From: Sphingomonas aurea | GTDB lineage: Bacteria > Pseudomonadota > Alphaproteobacteria > Sphingomonadales > Sphingomonadaceae | Direction of reading: 5' to 3' | DNA: 64,000 bases | NCBI RefSeq assembly: GCF_030678875.1 | Contig: NZ_JAUUDS010000002.1 | Span: 1-64,000 of the forward strand | Position numbers and translations under genes: made by a program | Shown: one piece after another, positions 52,480 through 61,360 of the stretch | Layout: every line of letters begins with the position of its first letter | How positions within the stretch are numbered: the first letter of the stretch is position 1 | The notes under the pieces: generated by a model | Seen by the model: the letters and a program-made list of their open reading frames with translations, nothing else | Told to the model about the DNA's origin: nothing | Database searches by the model: none

Positions 52480-53268
52480 ATGAACAAGCGTTTCGTCGTC
52501 GTGGCGCTCGCCACGGGCGTGGCATCCGTGTTTCTGGGCGGTGCCGACGCCGGCACGCCCACGACGTTGAAGGTGATTACCTCCGGCGGGTTCGCGCAAG
52601 CCTATCGCGAACTACTGCCCGGTTTCGAAAAGGAGACTGGGATCAAGGTCGAAACCGGCTCCGGCGCTTCGGAAGGGGTCGGGCCGAAGACCATTCGCTA
52701 CCAGCTCGCTCACGGCACGCCTGCGGATGTCGTGATCCTCTCGCGCGAGGGTCTGAACCGGCTGGCCGAAGACGGCCGGATCCGCAAGGGCTCGGCGGTC
52801 GGCCTCGCCACAGCACCTTTGGCGGCCGCAGTGCGGACGGGGGCGGCACCACCGAATATCGCGACGGTGGCGGCCTTTCGCCAGACACTGATCGAGGCAG
52901 GCCGCATCGTCATGCCGGGCAGCACCAGCGGCCAGTTCGTGCGCGACAAGGTGTTTCCACGGCTCGACCTGCCAGCGTCGGTGACATTGACGCTCGTCGC
53001 GCGCGGCACCGAGTCGGTCGAGATGCTGAAGACCGGCAAGGCCGACCTGGCGATCGGCCCGTCGAGCGAGCTGGTGAACGTGCCGGGCATCACGATGATC
53101 GGGCATTTGCCGTCCGAGGTGCAGATCATCCAGACCTTCACCGCCGGGATCGTGAATGACGCGAAGGAACCGAAGGCGGCCAAGCAGCTGATCCGCTATC
53201 TGTCCTCGCAGAAGCCGGCGACGGTGGCGGCGATCCGGCGGGCGGGCATGGAGCCGGCGCGCCGGTAA
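52480..53268 (+). CDS. ModA-like periplasmic solute-binding protein
   Basis: A 262-residue type 2 periplasmic binding protein. Signal peptide MNKRFVVVALATGVASVFLG (cleavage near GADAG). The two-lobe fold is seen in LKVITSGGFAQAYRELLPGF, PADVVILSREGLNRLAEDGR, GSTSGQFVRDKVFPRL and TGKADLAIGPSSEL. Molybdate/sulfate-type proteins are closest, but no modB or modC permease is next to it. It borders the DctBD genes, so it may present an organic acid to the DctB sensor or hand it to the nearby porin/MFS pair. Confidence 0.8.
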   Translation: MNKRFVVVALATGVASVFLGGADAGTPTTLKVITSGGFAQAYRELLPGFEKETGIKVETGSGASEGVGPKTIRYQLAHGTPADVVILSREGLNRLAEDGRIRKGSAVGLATAPLAAAVRTGAAPPNIATVAAFRQTLIEAGRIVMPGSTSGQFVRDKVFPRLDLPASVTLTLVARGTESVEMLKTGKADLAIGPSSELVNVPGITMIGHLPSEVQIIQTFTAGIVNDAKEPKAAKQLIRYLSSQKPATVAAIRRAGMEPARR

Positions 53269-53314
53269 GGGATTGGCGGCGGAGTGGAGGCGAAGTGCGC
53301 TTCCAGCTCCGCGG

Positions 53315-54598
53315 CTATCGATAGGTGCCCGCGTCGATACCGTGCCGCTGCAGGCGATCGTACAGGCTACGTCGGGGCAGTTGCAGCGCATCGGCCGCCG
53401 CCGCCACGTCCCCGCTGACCCGTTGCAGCGTATCGGCGATGACCGCCGCCTCGAACCGGGCGACCTGATCCGCGAGCGACAGGTCGTCGGTCGCCGCCGG
53501 TTCGCCGCCCAGCGAGAGGACAGTCTGCACGGCATAGTTCTGGAGCGCACGCACGTTGCCGCGCCACGGGTCCGCCAGCAGCCGCGCCTCGACCAGCCCG
53601 GTGATCGGCGGCACCGGGCGATCGAACCGTTCCGCCGCCTCGCGCAGGAAATAGGCGAACAGCATCGCCACGTCGGCGCGGCGCTCGCGCAGCGGCGGCA
53701 TCCGCACCCGAACCGTTTCGAGGCGGTAGAGCAGATCCTCCCGGAAATCGCCGCGCGCCACCGCCGCGGCCAGGTCGGCCTTGGCAGCCGCGACGACGCG
53801 CAGGTCGACGATACGTGGCCCGGCGGCGCCCGTCGCGGGCAGCTCGCGTTCCTCGATGATGCGGAGGAGTTTGCCTTGCATTGCGGTCGACATGCTGTCG
53901 ATCTCGTCGAGGAAAAGGGTGCCCCGGTTGGCCTCGGCGATGCGCCCGCCCGATCCGCGGTCGCCGAACAGGACCTCGTCGATCAGGTGATCGGGCATCG
54001 CTGCGCAGTCGACCGCCACGAACGGCCTGTTCCGCCGCGCGCTCCACCGATGCAGCTGGCGGGCGGCGACTTCCTTGCCGGTGCCCGTCTCGCCTTCGAT
54101 GAGGACGTCGACGTCGACCTGCGCCAGCTGGCGCAGCGCGTGCCGCAGCGCCGTCATCGACGCGGTCGTGCCCAGCAGCGGATAGTGGCTCTCGGCATCC
54201 TCGGCCGCGATCCGCAGGCGGCGGTTCTCGAGCACCAGCCGGCGGGCATCCATCGCGCGCAGGACGCTGGCGACCAGATGGTCGGCGGCGAACGGCTTGG
54301 CGATGAAGTCGAAGGCACCGCGCTTCAGCGCGGCGACCGCCATCGCCACGTCGCCGTGCCCGGTCATGAGGATGACGGGTATCTCCGCATCGAGTGCGAC
54401 GACCGCCTCCAGCACCGCGTGCCCGTCCATCCGGGGCATGCGGATATCGGCGACCACCACCCCGGCATAGCCCGGCTCCATCCCGGCCAGCGCGGCGACT
54501 CCGTCGCCGAAGTCGTCGACCTCGAGTCCCGCGATCGCGAACGAATCGACCAGCGCGGTACGCAGATCGTCGTCGTCGTCGATCAGAAGCACCTTCAA
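53315..54598 (-). CDS. dctD: DctD-like response regulator lacking the GAFTGA loop
   Basis: A 427-residue NtrC-type regulator. Receiver domain with acceptor Asp51 (VVVADIRMPRMDG), AAA+ domain with Walker A GETGTGKE (169-176) and Walker B LFLDEID (228-234), and a C-terminal Fis-type helix (AAAADALQLPRRSLYDRLQR). Between LFG (210-212) and GTLFLDEID only 14 residues remain, so the GAFTGA loop that contacts sigma-54 is missing. It may therefore act through sigma-70 or only bind DNA. Overlaps dctB by ATGA. Confidence 0.88.
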   Translation of the reverse strand: MKVLLIDDDDDLRTALVDSFAIAGLEVDDFGDGVAALAGMEPGYAGVVVADIRMPRMDGHAVLEAVVALDAEIPVILMTGHGDVAMAVAALKRGAFDFIAKPFAADHLVASVLRAMDARRLVLENRRLRIAAEDAESHYPLLGTTASMTALRHALRQLAQVDVDVLIEGETGTGKEVAARQLHRWSARRNRPFVAVDCAAMPDHLIDEVLFGDRGSGGRIAEANRGTLFLDEIDSMSTAMQGKLLRIIEERELPATGAAGPRIVDLRVVAAAKADLAAAVARGDFREDLLYRLETVRVRMPPLRERRADVAMLFAYFLREAAERFDRPVPPITGLVEARLLADPWRGNVRALQNYAVQTVLSLGGEPAATDDLSLADQVARFEAAVIADTLQRVSGDVAAAADALQLPRRSLYDRLQRHGIDAGTYR

Positions 54599-56358
54599 AC
54601 TACATTCTCCCCGGCATGGATCAGCGTCACGCGAAACGCCGCGCCGCCCAGCGGCGACGGGACGACCGCGACCGTTCCGTCGAACTCCGCCATGATGTCG
54701 CGAACGATACCCAGGCCAAGGCCCAGTCCCTCCGCCTTGCCCGTCACGAACGGCTCGAAGATGACGTCGGCGAGCGCGGGATCGATTCCCGGCCCGTTGT
54801 CGGCAACGGTCACCGTTACCGTGTCACCCTGCCGTTCCACGACCGTCGCGATCCGGGCATCGGCCGTTCCCGCGACCGCGTCGAGCGCGTTCTGGAGCAG
54901 GTTGACCACCACCTGCTCCAGTCGCACGCGCCCCGCGACGACCGCGGGCTGGCCGGCGGGCGGCAGGTCCAGCGTCACCTGCGCGGCGCGGAACCGGTCG
55001 GCCATCAGCAATCGTGCACTCGCGATCACCGCGTCCAGCTCGACCGGGCCGATCCTGCCCTTTCCGCGTCGGGCGAAACGGCGCATTTCCTGAGTGATCG
55101 AGCCGATCCGCGCGGTCATCTCGACCACCGATGCCAGGCTCTTGCCGACCCGGTCGACCCGCCCGCCGGCGAGATGGTGGAGGGCGTTCTCGGACAGCGT
55201 GCGGATGGTTGCGACGGGCTGGTTGATCTCGTGGACGAGCCCCGCGGTGATCGACCCGAGCGATCCCAGCCGATTGGCCTGCGCCAGCTCCTCGCGCGCG
55301 TCGCGAAACCGCCGGTCGATCGCGACCCTCTCCGCCATCTCCTCCCGCAACGCCGCCGTCCGTTCCTCGACCGCTGCCTCCAGCCGTTCGCGGATCGCCG
55401 CCGACACAGCAGCCCGCGCATTCCACCAGAGAAGGAAGATAACGACCGCGGCCACCAGCAGCGTCGCGGTGAACGTCGTCAGTCGCGCCAGGTTGCGCGC
55501 CTCGGCCAGGGATGGGGCCGCTGGCACCACGTTCAGCAACCGCCATCCGGGTACGGGCATGACCGTTCGGCCGACGATCATCCGCTCGCCCGTCGGCCCT
55601 CTGGCGGTCGCATCCTTGCCGATGCGATAGTGGCTCGCCAGGAGAGGCGCCGTGCCGAACTGCCCGCTGCCGGCGATCCGCCGGCGCAGCGCCGGCGAGA
55701 GTGGCCGAAGCGTCGTGAAACGCTCGTCGGGGTCGGTCCCGAACAGCACGATGCCGCGCCCGTCGATGACGAGGCTCTGCCCCGGATCGACGCTCCAGGC
55801 ATGCGTCACCGCCTCGAATTCGACCTTCACCACGACGACGCCGAGTGGATCGGCGGCGGTTCCGATCCGCCGGGCAAGGAACAGTCCGGGCCGCCCGCTG
55901 ACGTTGCCGACCGCGTAATATTCCGCGGCGCCGGATCGCATCGCGTCGATGAAGTAGGATCTGAACCGATAATTGTTGCCGACGAAGCTCTCGGGCGTGC
56001 CGGCATTGGAACTGGAGACGGTGTCGGCGTCGAGGTTCAGGAGATAGATGACGGGTGCGCCCGTCCGTTCGGCCAGCAACTTGAGCTTGGCGTCCATCCG
56101 CACTCTCGCCCGGGGATCGTCATTGCTGAGCGCTTCCCGCAGGTCGGTGTACTCGCCCAGCACGATCGGCAGCAGCCGAAATCTCGCCAATTCGCTGTCG
56201 AACAAGCGGGTTTGCTGCATCGCTGTGCGCGTCGCAGCGGACTGGAGCCGATCGATGGCGCGCTGCTCGAACCAGGTCGTGACCACGATCCATGTGATCG
56301 CCGAAGTGGCAATCACGACGATCAGGCCGAAAATCGACAGCCGCTGATTCGATGCCAT
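54595..56358 (-). CDS. dctB: DctB-like sensor histidine kinase
   Basis: A 587-residue membrane kinase. Two transmembrane helices (IFGLIVVIATSAITWIVVTT and ATLLVAAVVIFLLWW) flank a periplasmic double-Cache domain (about residues 45-285, with NNYRFRSYFIDAMRSG as the ligand-contact motif). The dimerisation helix has His376 (AGLVHEINQPVATIRTL) and the ATPase domain has NLLQNALDAV and DNGPGID. DctB senses C4-dicarboxylates in known cases. Translationally coupled to dctD. The MHS transporter lies divergently. Confidence 0.9.
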   Translation of the reverse strand: MASNQRLSIFGLIVVIATSAITWIVVTTWFEQRAIDRLQSAATRTAMQQTRLFDSELARFRLLPIVLGEYTDLREALSNDDPRARVRMDAKLKLLAERTGAPVIYLLNLDADTVSSSNAGTPESFVGNNYRFRSYFIDAMRSGAAEYYAVGNVSGRPGLFLARRIGTAADPLGVVVVKVEFEAVTHAWSVDPGQSLVIDGRGIVLFGTDPDERFTTLRPLSPALRRRIAGSGQFGTAPLLASHYRIGKDATARGPTGERMIVGRTVMPVPGWRLLNVVPAAPSLAEARNLARLTTFTATLLVAAVVIFLLWWNARAAVSAAIRERLEAAVEERTAALREEMAERVAIDRRFRDAREELAQANRLGSLGSITAGLVHEINQPVATIRTLSENALHHLAGGRVDRVGKSLASVVEMTARIGSITQEMRRFARRGKGRIGPVELDAVIASARLLMADRFRAAQVTLDLPPAGQPAVVAGRVRLEQVVVNLLQNALDAVAGTADARIATVVERQGDTVTVTVADNGPGIDPALADVIFEPFVTGKAEGLGLGLGIVRDIMAEFDGTVAVVPSPLGGAAFRVTLIHAGENVV

Positions 56359-56791
56359 GAGTGCGGATTACCGCAATCCACCTTCGCACACCATGCGGAC
56401 TTTCGCACGGTTGTCGGGTTCGCGGACGATCGACCATGAGCTATGTATCTATGATCGCTGTATTTTAATAAAGTTCAGCCGGCGTTTCGCGCCGTGATCG
56501 GACGGCGCTACCCTGAGCCCAGTCCCATTATAGGGGCGATGGAGAGGTGTAGCATGACGATGTGAGGCAGCGCCGCGGAAGGTCTGTGCCGGACCGTCCG
56601 ACAAGATGCTGTCGCTTTACCGCAGGTCCCGACCGCGCCGATCCGCGCCGGGGTGCCGTTGCCGATCGACCCACAACAACGACGTTCAGCGTGGCTCGCT
56701 TGCCGATGAAGCGCGCCTGCGGGTGAACGGACCCATCAGGAGACGAGCCGTGGCTTCAACCGCAATGCAACAGGCCGAGAAAGGAGGACGG
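56359..56791. other. 433-base divergent regulatory gap
   Basis: This gap separates dctB from the MHS transporter. It contains an AT-rich patch (TGTATTTTAATAAAGTTC near 56458-56475), a hairpin CGGCG-tttcg-CGCCG (56480-56494) and a -10-like TATAGG near 56529. I found no TGGCAC-N5-TTGC sigma-54 promoter. No convincing gene is present; frames upstream of the MHS start lack a family match. Confidence 0.5.
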
Positions 56792-58060
56792 ATGAACGAA
56801 CGGCTGAAATCGATCATCGGCGGCTCCACGGGCAACATGGTCGAATGGTTCGACTGGTACGTCTATTCCGCCTTCACGCTGTACTTCGCACCCCATTTCT
56901 TCCCCTCGACCGACCGGACCGCCCAGCTGCTGAGCGCGGCGGCGGTCTTCGCGGTCGGCTTCGTCATGCGCCCCGTGGGGGCCTGGATCATGGGCATCTA
57001 CGCCGATCGTCACGGTCGCAAGGCCGGGCTGACGCTGTCGGTGACGCTGATGTGCGCGGGCTCGCTCCTCATCGCCTGCACGCCGGGATACGAGACGATC
57101 GGCGTCGCCGCGTCCGCGCTGCTGGTCGTCGCGCGTCTGCTGCAAGGTCTGTCGGTCGGCGGCGAGTACGGCGCCAGCGCGACCTATCTGTCCGAGATGG
57201 CGGGCGAGGCGCGACGCGGCTTCTACTCCAGCTTCCAGTATGTGACGCTCATCTCGGGCCAGCTGCTCGCGATCATGGTGCTGCTGCTGCTCCAGGCGGT
57301 CATGGACCCGGCGGATCTCGAACAGTGGGGATGGCGCATCCCGTTCTTCATCGGCGCGCTGCTGGCGATCGTCGTGTTCCGCCTGCGCCGCGGTCTGGCC
57401 GAGACGAACAGCTTCAAGAACGCCAAGGAAGCCAAGTCGGAACAGTCGGGCCTGCTGACCCTGTTGCGCCATCATCCCAAGGAGACCGCGCTCGTCATGC
57501 TGCTGACGGCGGGCGGTACGCTCGCCTTCTACGCCTACTCGATCTACATGCAGAAGTTCCTGGTCAACACCTCGGGGTTCTCGAAGGTCGCGGCGAGCCA
57601 GATCAACGCGATCACCCTGTTCATCTTCATGTGCCTGCAACCGCTTGCCGGGGCACTGTCCGACCGGATCGGTCGCAAGCCGATGATGATCGCGTTTGGG
57701 ATCAGCGGCGTCCTGTTCACCTATCCGATCTTCGCCACGCTGGAACAGACGAGCAGCATGGTGACCGCGACGCTGCTGGTGATGGCCGCGCTCATCATCG
57801 TGACGGGCTATACGTCGATCAACGCGGTGGTGAAGGCCGAACTGTTCCCCGCCCATATCCGCGCACTGGGAGTCGCGCTGCCCTATGCGCTGGCCAATAC
57901 GATCTTCGGCGGCACGGCCGAATATGTCGCGCTCAGCTTCAAGGACGCCGGGTGGGAGCGCGGCTTCTACTGGTACGTGACCGCGATGATCGGGATCTCG
58001 CTGATCGTTTATCTCAGGATGCGCGATACGCGTAAGAGCAGCCTGATCCGCGAGGACTGA
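56792..58060 (+). CDS. MHS-family organic-acid:H+ symporter, KgtP-like
   Basis: A 422-residue MFS permease of the metabolite:H+ symporter family. The opening MNERLKSIIGGSTGNMVEWF, then DWYVYSAFTLYFAPHFFPS, is diagnostic. The loop signature GIYADRHGRKAGL and QGLSVGGEYGASATYLSEMA, ELFPAHIRALGVALPYALAN follow. Alpha-ketoglutarate permease (KgtP) is the nearest known protein. Start has AGGAGG 5 bases upstream. It is divergent from dctB and probably regulated by DctBD. Confidence 0.9.
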   Translation: MNERLKSIIGGSTGNMVEWFDWYVYSAFTLYFAPHFFPSTDRTAQLLSAAAVFAVGFVMRPVGAWIMGIYADRHGRKAGLTLSVTLMCAGSLLIACTPGYETIGVAASALLVVARLLQGLSVGGEYGASATYLSEMAGEARRGFYSSFQYVTLISGQLLAIMVLLLLQAVMDPADLEQWGWRIPFFIGALLAIVVFRLRRGLAETNSFKNAKEAKSEQSGLLTLLRHHPKETALVMLLTAGGTLAFYAYSIYMQKFLVNTSGFSKVAASQINAITLFIFMCLQPLAGALSDRIGRKPMMIAFGISGVLFTYPIFATLEQTSSMVTATLLVMAALIIVTGYTSINAVVKAELFPAHIRALGVALPYALANTIFGGTAEYVALSFKDAGWERGFYWYVTAMIGISLIVYLRMRDTRKSSLIRED

Positions 58061-58091
58061 TCGCGCCGCCGCTCCGAGCGGCACGACGACC

Positions 58092-58129
58092 GCCGATGAT
58101 CGCCAGGTCAAGGACCGACGATCATCGGC
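58092..58129 (+). promoter_or_regulatory. 11-base inverted repeat before the porin gene
   Basis: GCCGATGATCG (58092-58102) and CGATCATCGGC (58119-58129) are perfectly complementary with a 16-base spacer, 46 bases upstream of the porin start. It may be a dimer-binding operator, e.g. for DctD, or an attenuator hairpin after the MHS gene. Confidence 0.45.
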
Positions 58130-58174
58130 AGCCGGCACGGGGCCGGCCAATCACAACGATATTTTGGGAGATGG

Positions 58175-59668
58175 ATGATGAGGACCGTGAAGCGGATCAT
58201 CCTCGCGGCGTTGGCGTGCACCACATCGGTGAATGCCTATGCGCAATCGTCGATACCGGCGCCGGTCGACGGGGATGCGAAGGTCGACGCACTGATCCGG
58301 GTTCTGGTGAACCGGGGCACGATCACCGCGGCCGAGGGACGGGAACTGCTCGATGCCACCCGCACCGAGCCTGCTGCGCCCATGCAGGGCACATCGGTCG
58401 CCGTCGCGCAGACGCCGCCACCGGAGCCCGCCGCCCCGGCGACGCGGCGCCCGCCGCAGCCGTCCGCCGCGTCGCCGCGCGCGCCGTCCGCCGCCGATCT
58501 CGCCGCGGCGGCGCGCAAGGACGGGCTGACCGTCGACTGGAAGGGCGGCGCCCCCCGCTTCATCTCGCCCGGCGGTTTCAGCTTCAAGCCGCGCGGTCGC
58601 ATCCTGGTGGACGCCGACACCACCACGGGATCGCGGTTCGACGATCGCAACATCACCACTACGGGCGCGCGGGCGCTGCGCTTCGGCTTCCAGGGCACCT
58701 ATGGCCAGAATATCCTGTATCAGGTCGAGGCCGATTTTTCCGACACGGCGGAAATCACCAGCGCCTATGTCGGGTGGCGCCAGAAGCTGACCGAGAAGGT
58801 CACGACTGAACTCGACGTCGGCTCGCGCCTGACCGAGCGCGGCCTCGAAGGATCGAGCGGTTCCGACCAGGTGCCCTTCATGGAACGCAACGCGGTCGGC
58901 ATCGGCCTGGTGCCGCTGAAGGGCTTCTACGGGCTCGGCCTGACATCCAAGACATTTGGACCGAACTGGCACGTCGCGGCGATGGTGGTCGGCGACGGGG
59001 TGGACGGCAATTACGCCGTCAGCGACACGTTGACGACCATGGTCCGCGGCCACTGGAACCCGATCAAGGTCGCCGACGGCTTCGTCCATGTCGGCGGGTG
59101 GGGGTATCGCGAGGGCTTCTCGCCCGCCGTCACTGCGTTGTCGCTATCGGTCAGGCAGGCCAATCGGTTCAACACCACCGTACGCGTCCTGAGTGGTCCG
59201 CTGTCGAACCCCGACCACGCCTATGCCTATGGCGCAGAACTTGGCGGCGGATACCGCAACCTGTGGGCGTTCGGCGAATATGGCCGGCGGGTCGTCTCGT
59301 ACCGCACCGGCGCGGCGGCGACCCCGCTTGCGGCATGGGCGCTCTCGGCAGGGTGGATGGTCACCGGCGAGAACGTGCCGTTCGACACGCGGACCGGGCT
59401 CTACACCACCGTCGACGTCGCCCATCCGCTTGACAAGGGTGGGCTCGGCGCGCTCGGGCTGGTCGTCCGCTACGACGGGATCGACTATTCCGACGCGCCG
59501 CTCGGCGGCGAGAGCAAGACCCTGACGCTCGGTGCCAACTGGTATCTGAACAACATCGTGCGGATCATGCTCAACTACACCCATGCCGATCTGACCAACC
59601 GGACCGGTCCTTATGTCGGCAACGACACGACCGACACCTTCGCCACGCGATTTCAGATCTCGTTCTGA
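58175..59668 (+). CDS. OprP/OprO-type outer-membrane porin
   Basis: A 497-residue porin with a signal peptide (RIILAALACTTSVNAYAQSS), a short N-terminal coiled-coil (VDALIRVLVNRGTITAAEGR), a Pro/Ala linker and a 16-strand barrel beginning RFISPGGFSFKPRGRILVDA and ending THADLTNRTGPYVGNDTTDT ... FQISF. The terminal Phe is the BamA signal. The family includes phosphate-selective porins, though here organic acids are likelier given the DctBD/MHS neighbours. Two overlapping ATGs (58175, 58178) could start it. Confidence 0.87.
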   Translation: MMRTVKRIILAALACTTSVNAYAQSSIPAPVDGDAKVDALIRVLVNRGTITAAEGRELLDATRTEPAAPMQGTSVAVAQTPPPEPAAPATRRPPQPSAASPRAPSAADLAAAARKDGLTVDWKGGAPRFISPGGFSFKPRGRILVDADTTTGSRFDDRNITTTGARALRFGFQGTYGQNILYQVEADFSDTAEITSAYVGWRQKLTEKVTTELDVGSRLTERGLEGSSGSDQVPFMERNAVGIGLVPLKGFYGLGLTSKTFGPNWHVAAMVVGDGVDGNYAVSDTLTTMVRGHWNPIKVADGFVHVGGWGYREGFSPAVTALSLSVRQANRFNTTVRVLSGPLSNPDHAYAYGAELGGGYRNLWAFGEYGRRVVSYRTGAAATPLAAWALSAGWMVTGENVPFDTRTGLYTTVDVAHPLDKGGLGALGLVVRYDGIDYSDAPLGGESKTLTLGANWYLNNIVRIMLNYTHADLTNRTGPYVGNDTTDTFATRFQISF

Positions 59669-59694
59669 TGCGGCCATATGCGGGAGAATTCATC

Positions 59695-60528
59695 ATGACG
59701 GCAGGACTACGGAACGTCATCGGCCGCTTCGCGACGGCCGCTCTGCTGGTGGCGGGGCTGGCCGGCGCGGGTGCGGCGGCGGCGCAATCGTCGCCAAAAC
59801 CGTCGAACGACGTGGTGCGGGAGATCGCGCCCGGCGGCGTGTTGCGGGTCGCGATCAATTACGGCAACCCCGTGCTGGCGCAAAAAGGGAAGAACGGCCA
59901 GGCGGCCGGCGTATCGGCCGCACTGGCGCGCGCACTGGCCAAGCGGCTCCAGACCAAGATCGAGTTTCGCAGTTTCGACAGTGCCGGCGACGTCGTCGCG
60001 GCGCTCGACGGCGGGCGGGGCTGGGACGTCGCATTTCTCGCGATCGACCCCAAACGGGGCGAGACCATCGCCTATAGCGCGCCCTATGTCCTTATCGAGG
60101 GCAGCTACATGGTGCCGACGAACTCGCCGATCAGGACGAACGCCGACGTCGACCGGCCGGGCGTCCGTATCGCGGTCGGGCGGAACTCGGCCTACGACCT
60201 CTATCTCGGCCGCCATCTCCGCCATGCCGAACGGGTGTTCTCGCCGACCTCTGCGGGCGCCATCGCCCTGTTCCAGCGCGAGCGGCTCGACGTCGCCGCG
60301 TCTGTCCGGCAACCGCTGGAAGCCTATGCGAAAGGGCGCACCGACGTCCGCCTGCTTCCCGGCCACTTCATGACCATCGAGCAGGCTGTCGCCGTGCCAA
60401 AGGACCGCCAGGCGGCGCGTGCCTATGTCGAGGCGTTCGTCGAAGAGATGAAGGCGAACGGCTTCGTCGCGCGCGAACTCCGCCGCAGCGGCCAGACGGA
60501 CGCGACCGTAGCCCCACCGTCCCGCTGA
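59695..60528 (+). CDS. SBP_bac_3-family periplasmic binding protein
   Basis: A 277-residue periplasmic protein. Signal peptide RFATAALLVAGLAGAGAAAA. The fold is that of amino-acid/organic-acid solute-binding proteins: GVLRVAINYGNPVLAQKGKN, AAGVSAALARALAKRLQTKI, WDVAFLAIDPKRGETIAYSA, GVRIAVGRNSAYDLYLGRHL. No permease or ATPase is linked. It starts 26 bases after the porin stop, so it probably belongs to the same transcript. It could act as a periplasmic shuttle or as a sensor partner of DctB. Confidence 0.85.
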   Translation: MTAGLRNVIGRFATAALLVAGLAGAGAAAAQSSPKPSNDVVREIAPGGVLRVAINYGNPVLAQKGKNGQAAGVSAALARALAKRLQTKIEFRSFDSAGDVVAALDGGRGWDVAFLAIDPKRGETIAYSAPYVLIEGSYMVPTNSPIRTNADVDRPGVRIAVGRNSAYDLYLGRHLRHAERVFSPTSAGAIALFQRERLDVAASVRQPLEAYAKGRTDVRLLPGHFMTIEQAVAVPKDRQAARAYVEAFVEEMKANGFVARELRRSGQTDATVAPPSR

Positions 60529-60538
60529 ATACGAAGGA

Positions 60539-60600
60539 CGTGTCGAAGGATCCGGAGCCTGGCGGTGCAATCGTGACCCTCGATGGACATTTTCGACACG
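60539..60600. terminator. Inverted repeat between convergent genes
   Basis: CGTGTCGAA (60539-60547) and TTCGACACG (60592-60600) are perfectly complementary and bracket the gap between the binding-protein gene and bufC. It may end transcription from both sides. Confidence 0.4.
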
Positions 60601-60607
60601 GACGCCG

Positions 60608-61360
60608 TCAATCCGGTTCCACGAAACCCACGATCAGCCCATCCGCGATCCACCGGCCGAGCCAGCCGCCGGCCATCGCCGCGGCATCGTCACCGAACGC
60701 CCTGGCGGTTTCGTCGCACAGCATAGCGAACGGCATTCCCGATCGCGCGCGGATCAGCGCCTGCCACTCGAACTGGTCCAGGCCGCGGAACCTCGCCCGG
60801 TCGTTCTGCCGCCAGACCAGCGCCGCCTCCGGTTCGTCGAGATGGCATGCGCCGGGCGGCGCTTCTCCCGCGGCCAGCGCGGACCAGATCGCTGCGGCGT
60901 TCGTGTGCGTGGCGACCAGATCCAACGCCGGTGCCAGCCGGAGTACGACCCGGTTCCAGTCGACGTCGGCCATGTCGGCGACGCCGAGCGGGTCGGCATC
61001 GGGGCCGACGAACACCTCTTCGAGCGCAAGCTCGAGAGCGGCCAGCTCGGCGACCTCGGGATCGTCGACGAACAGTCCGGCGAGCGTCGCAGGGAAGTCA
61101 CGCGCATAGGCATCCAGTGTCCAGCTGCTCGGCGGGGTGGCGTCGATGTGCGTGGCGGCGGCGGCACGAAAGGCATCGTGCCCGATCCATGCGAGCGTCC
61201 TGGCGAAGCTCGCCTCCAGGCACGCCATCAGCTGCGCGCGATAGCTGTTCTGGTAGACCCGCAGCCCGGGCGCGGCGTGCGGGCCGATGCGGCGGGCTGC
61301 CCGGACGTCCTCGCGGGTCAGCCAGCCACGCATGTCGCGCTGGAGGGCGAGCAGGTTCAC
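60608..61360 (-). CDS. bufC: BufC, DUF2063-type partner of the bufferin maturase
   Basis: A 250-residue protein of the DUF2063 (HvfC/BufC) family. Its N-terminal helical domain (VNLLALQRDMRGWLTREDVR, RVYQNSYRAQLMACLEASFA) is the part that binds precursor peptide and the MNIO oxidase. A C-terminal winged region follows (WGVEWQALIRARSG-like FEWQALIRARSGMPFAMLCD). The GTG start overlaps bufB by GTGA. The Caulobacter homologue is gigC. A DoxX-type bufD is not present after it. Confidence 0.9.
   Translation of the reverse strand: MNLLALQRDMRGWLTREDVRAARRIGPHAAPGLRVYQNSYRAQLMACLEASFARTLAWIGHDAFRAAAATHIDATPPSSWTLDAYARDFPATLAGLFVDDPEVAELAALELALEEVFVGPDADPLGVADMADVDWNRVVLRLAPALDLVATHTNAAAIWSALAAGEAPPGACHLDEPEAALVWRQNDRARFRGLDQFEWQALIRARSGMPFAMLCDETARAFGDDAAAMAGGWLGRWIADGLIVGFVEPD

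Noticed and set aside
52480..53268. Molybdate ABC transporter
   Set aside because: Only the binding protein is present; no modB or modC homologue lies nearby.
56606..56791. N-terminal extension of the MHS transporter
   Set aside because: The extra 62 residues are Arg-rich and unlike the family; AGGAGG directly precedes the ATG at 56792.
52129..56791. Sigma-54 promoters near the DctBD locus
   Set aside because: I looked for TGGCAC-N5-TTGC or GG-N10-GC in the gaps at 52129-52479 and 56359-56791 and saw none.
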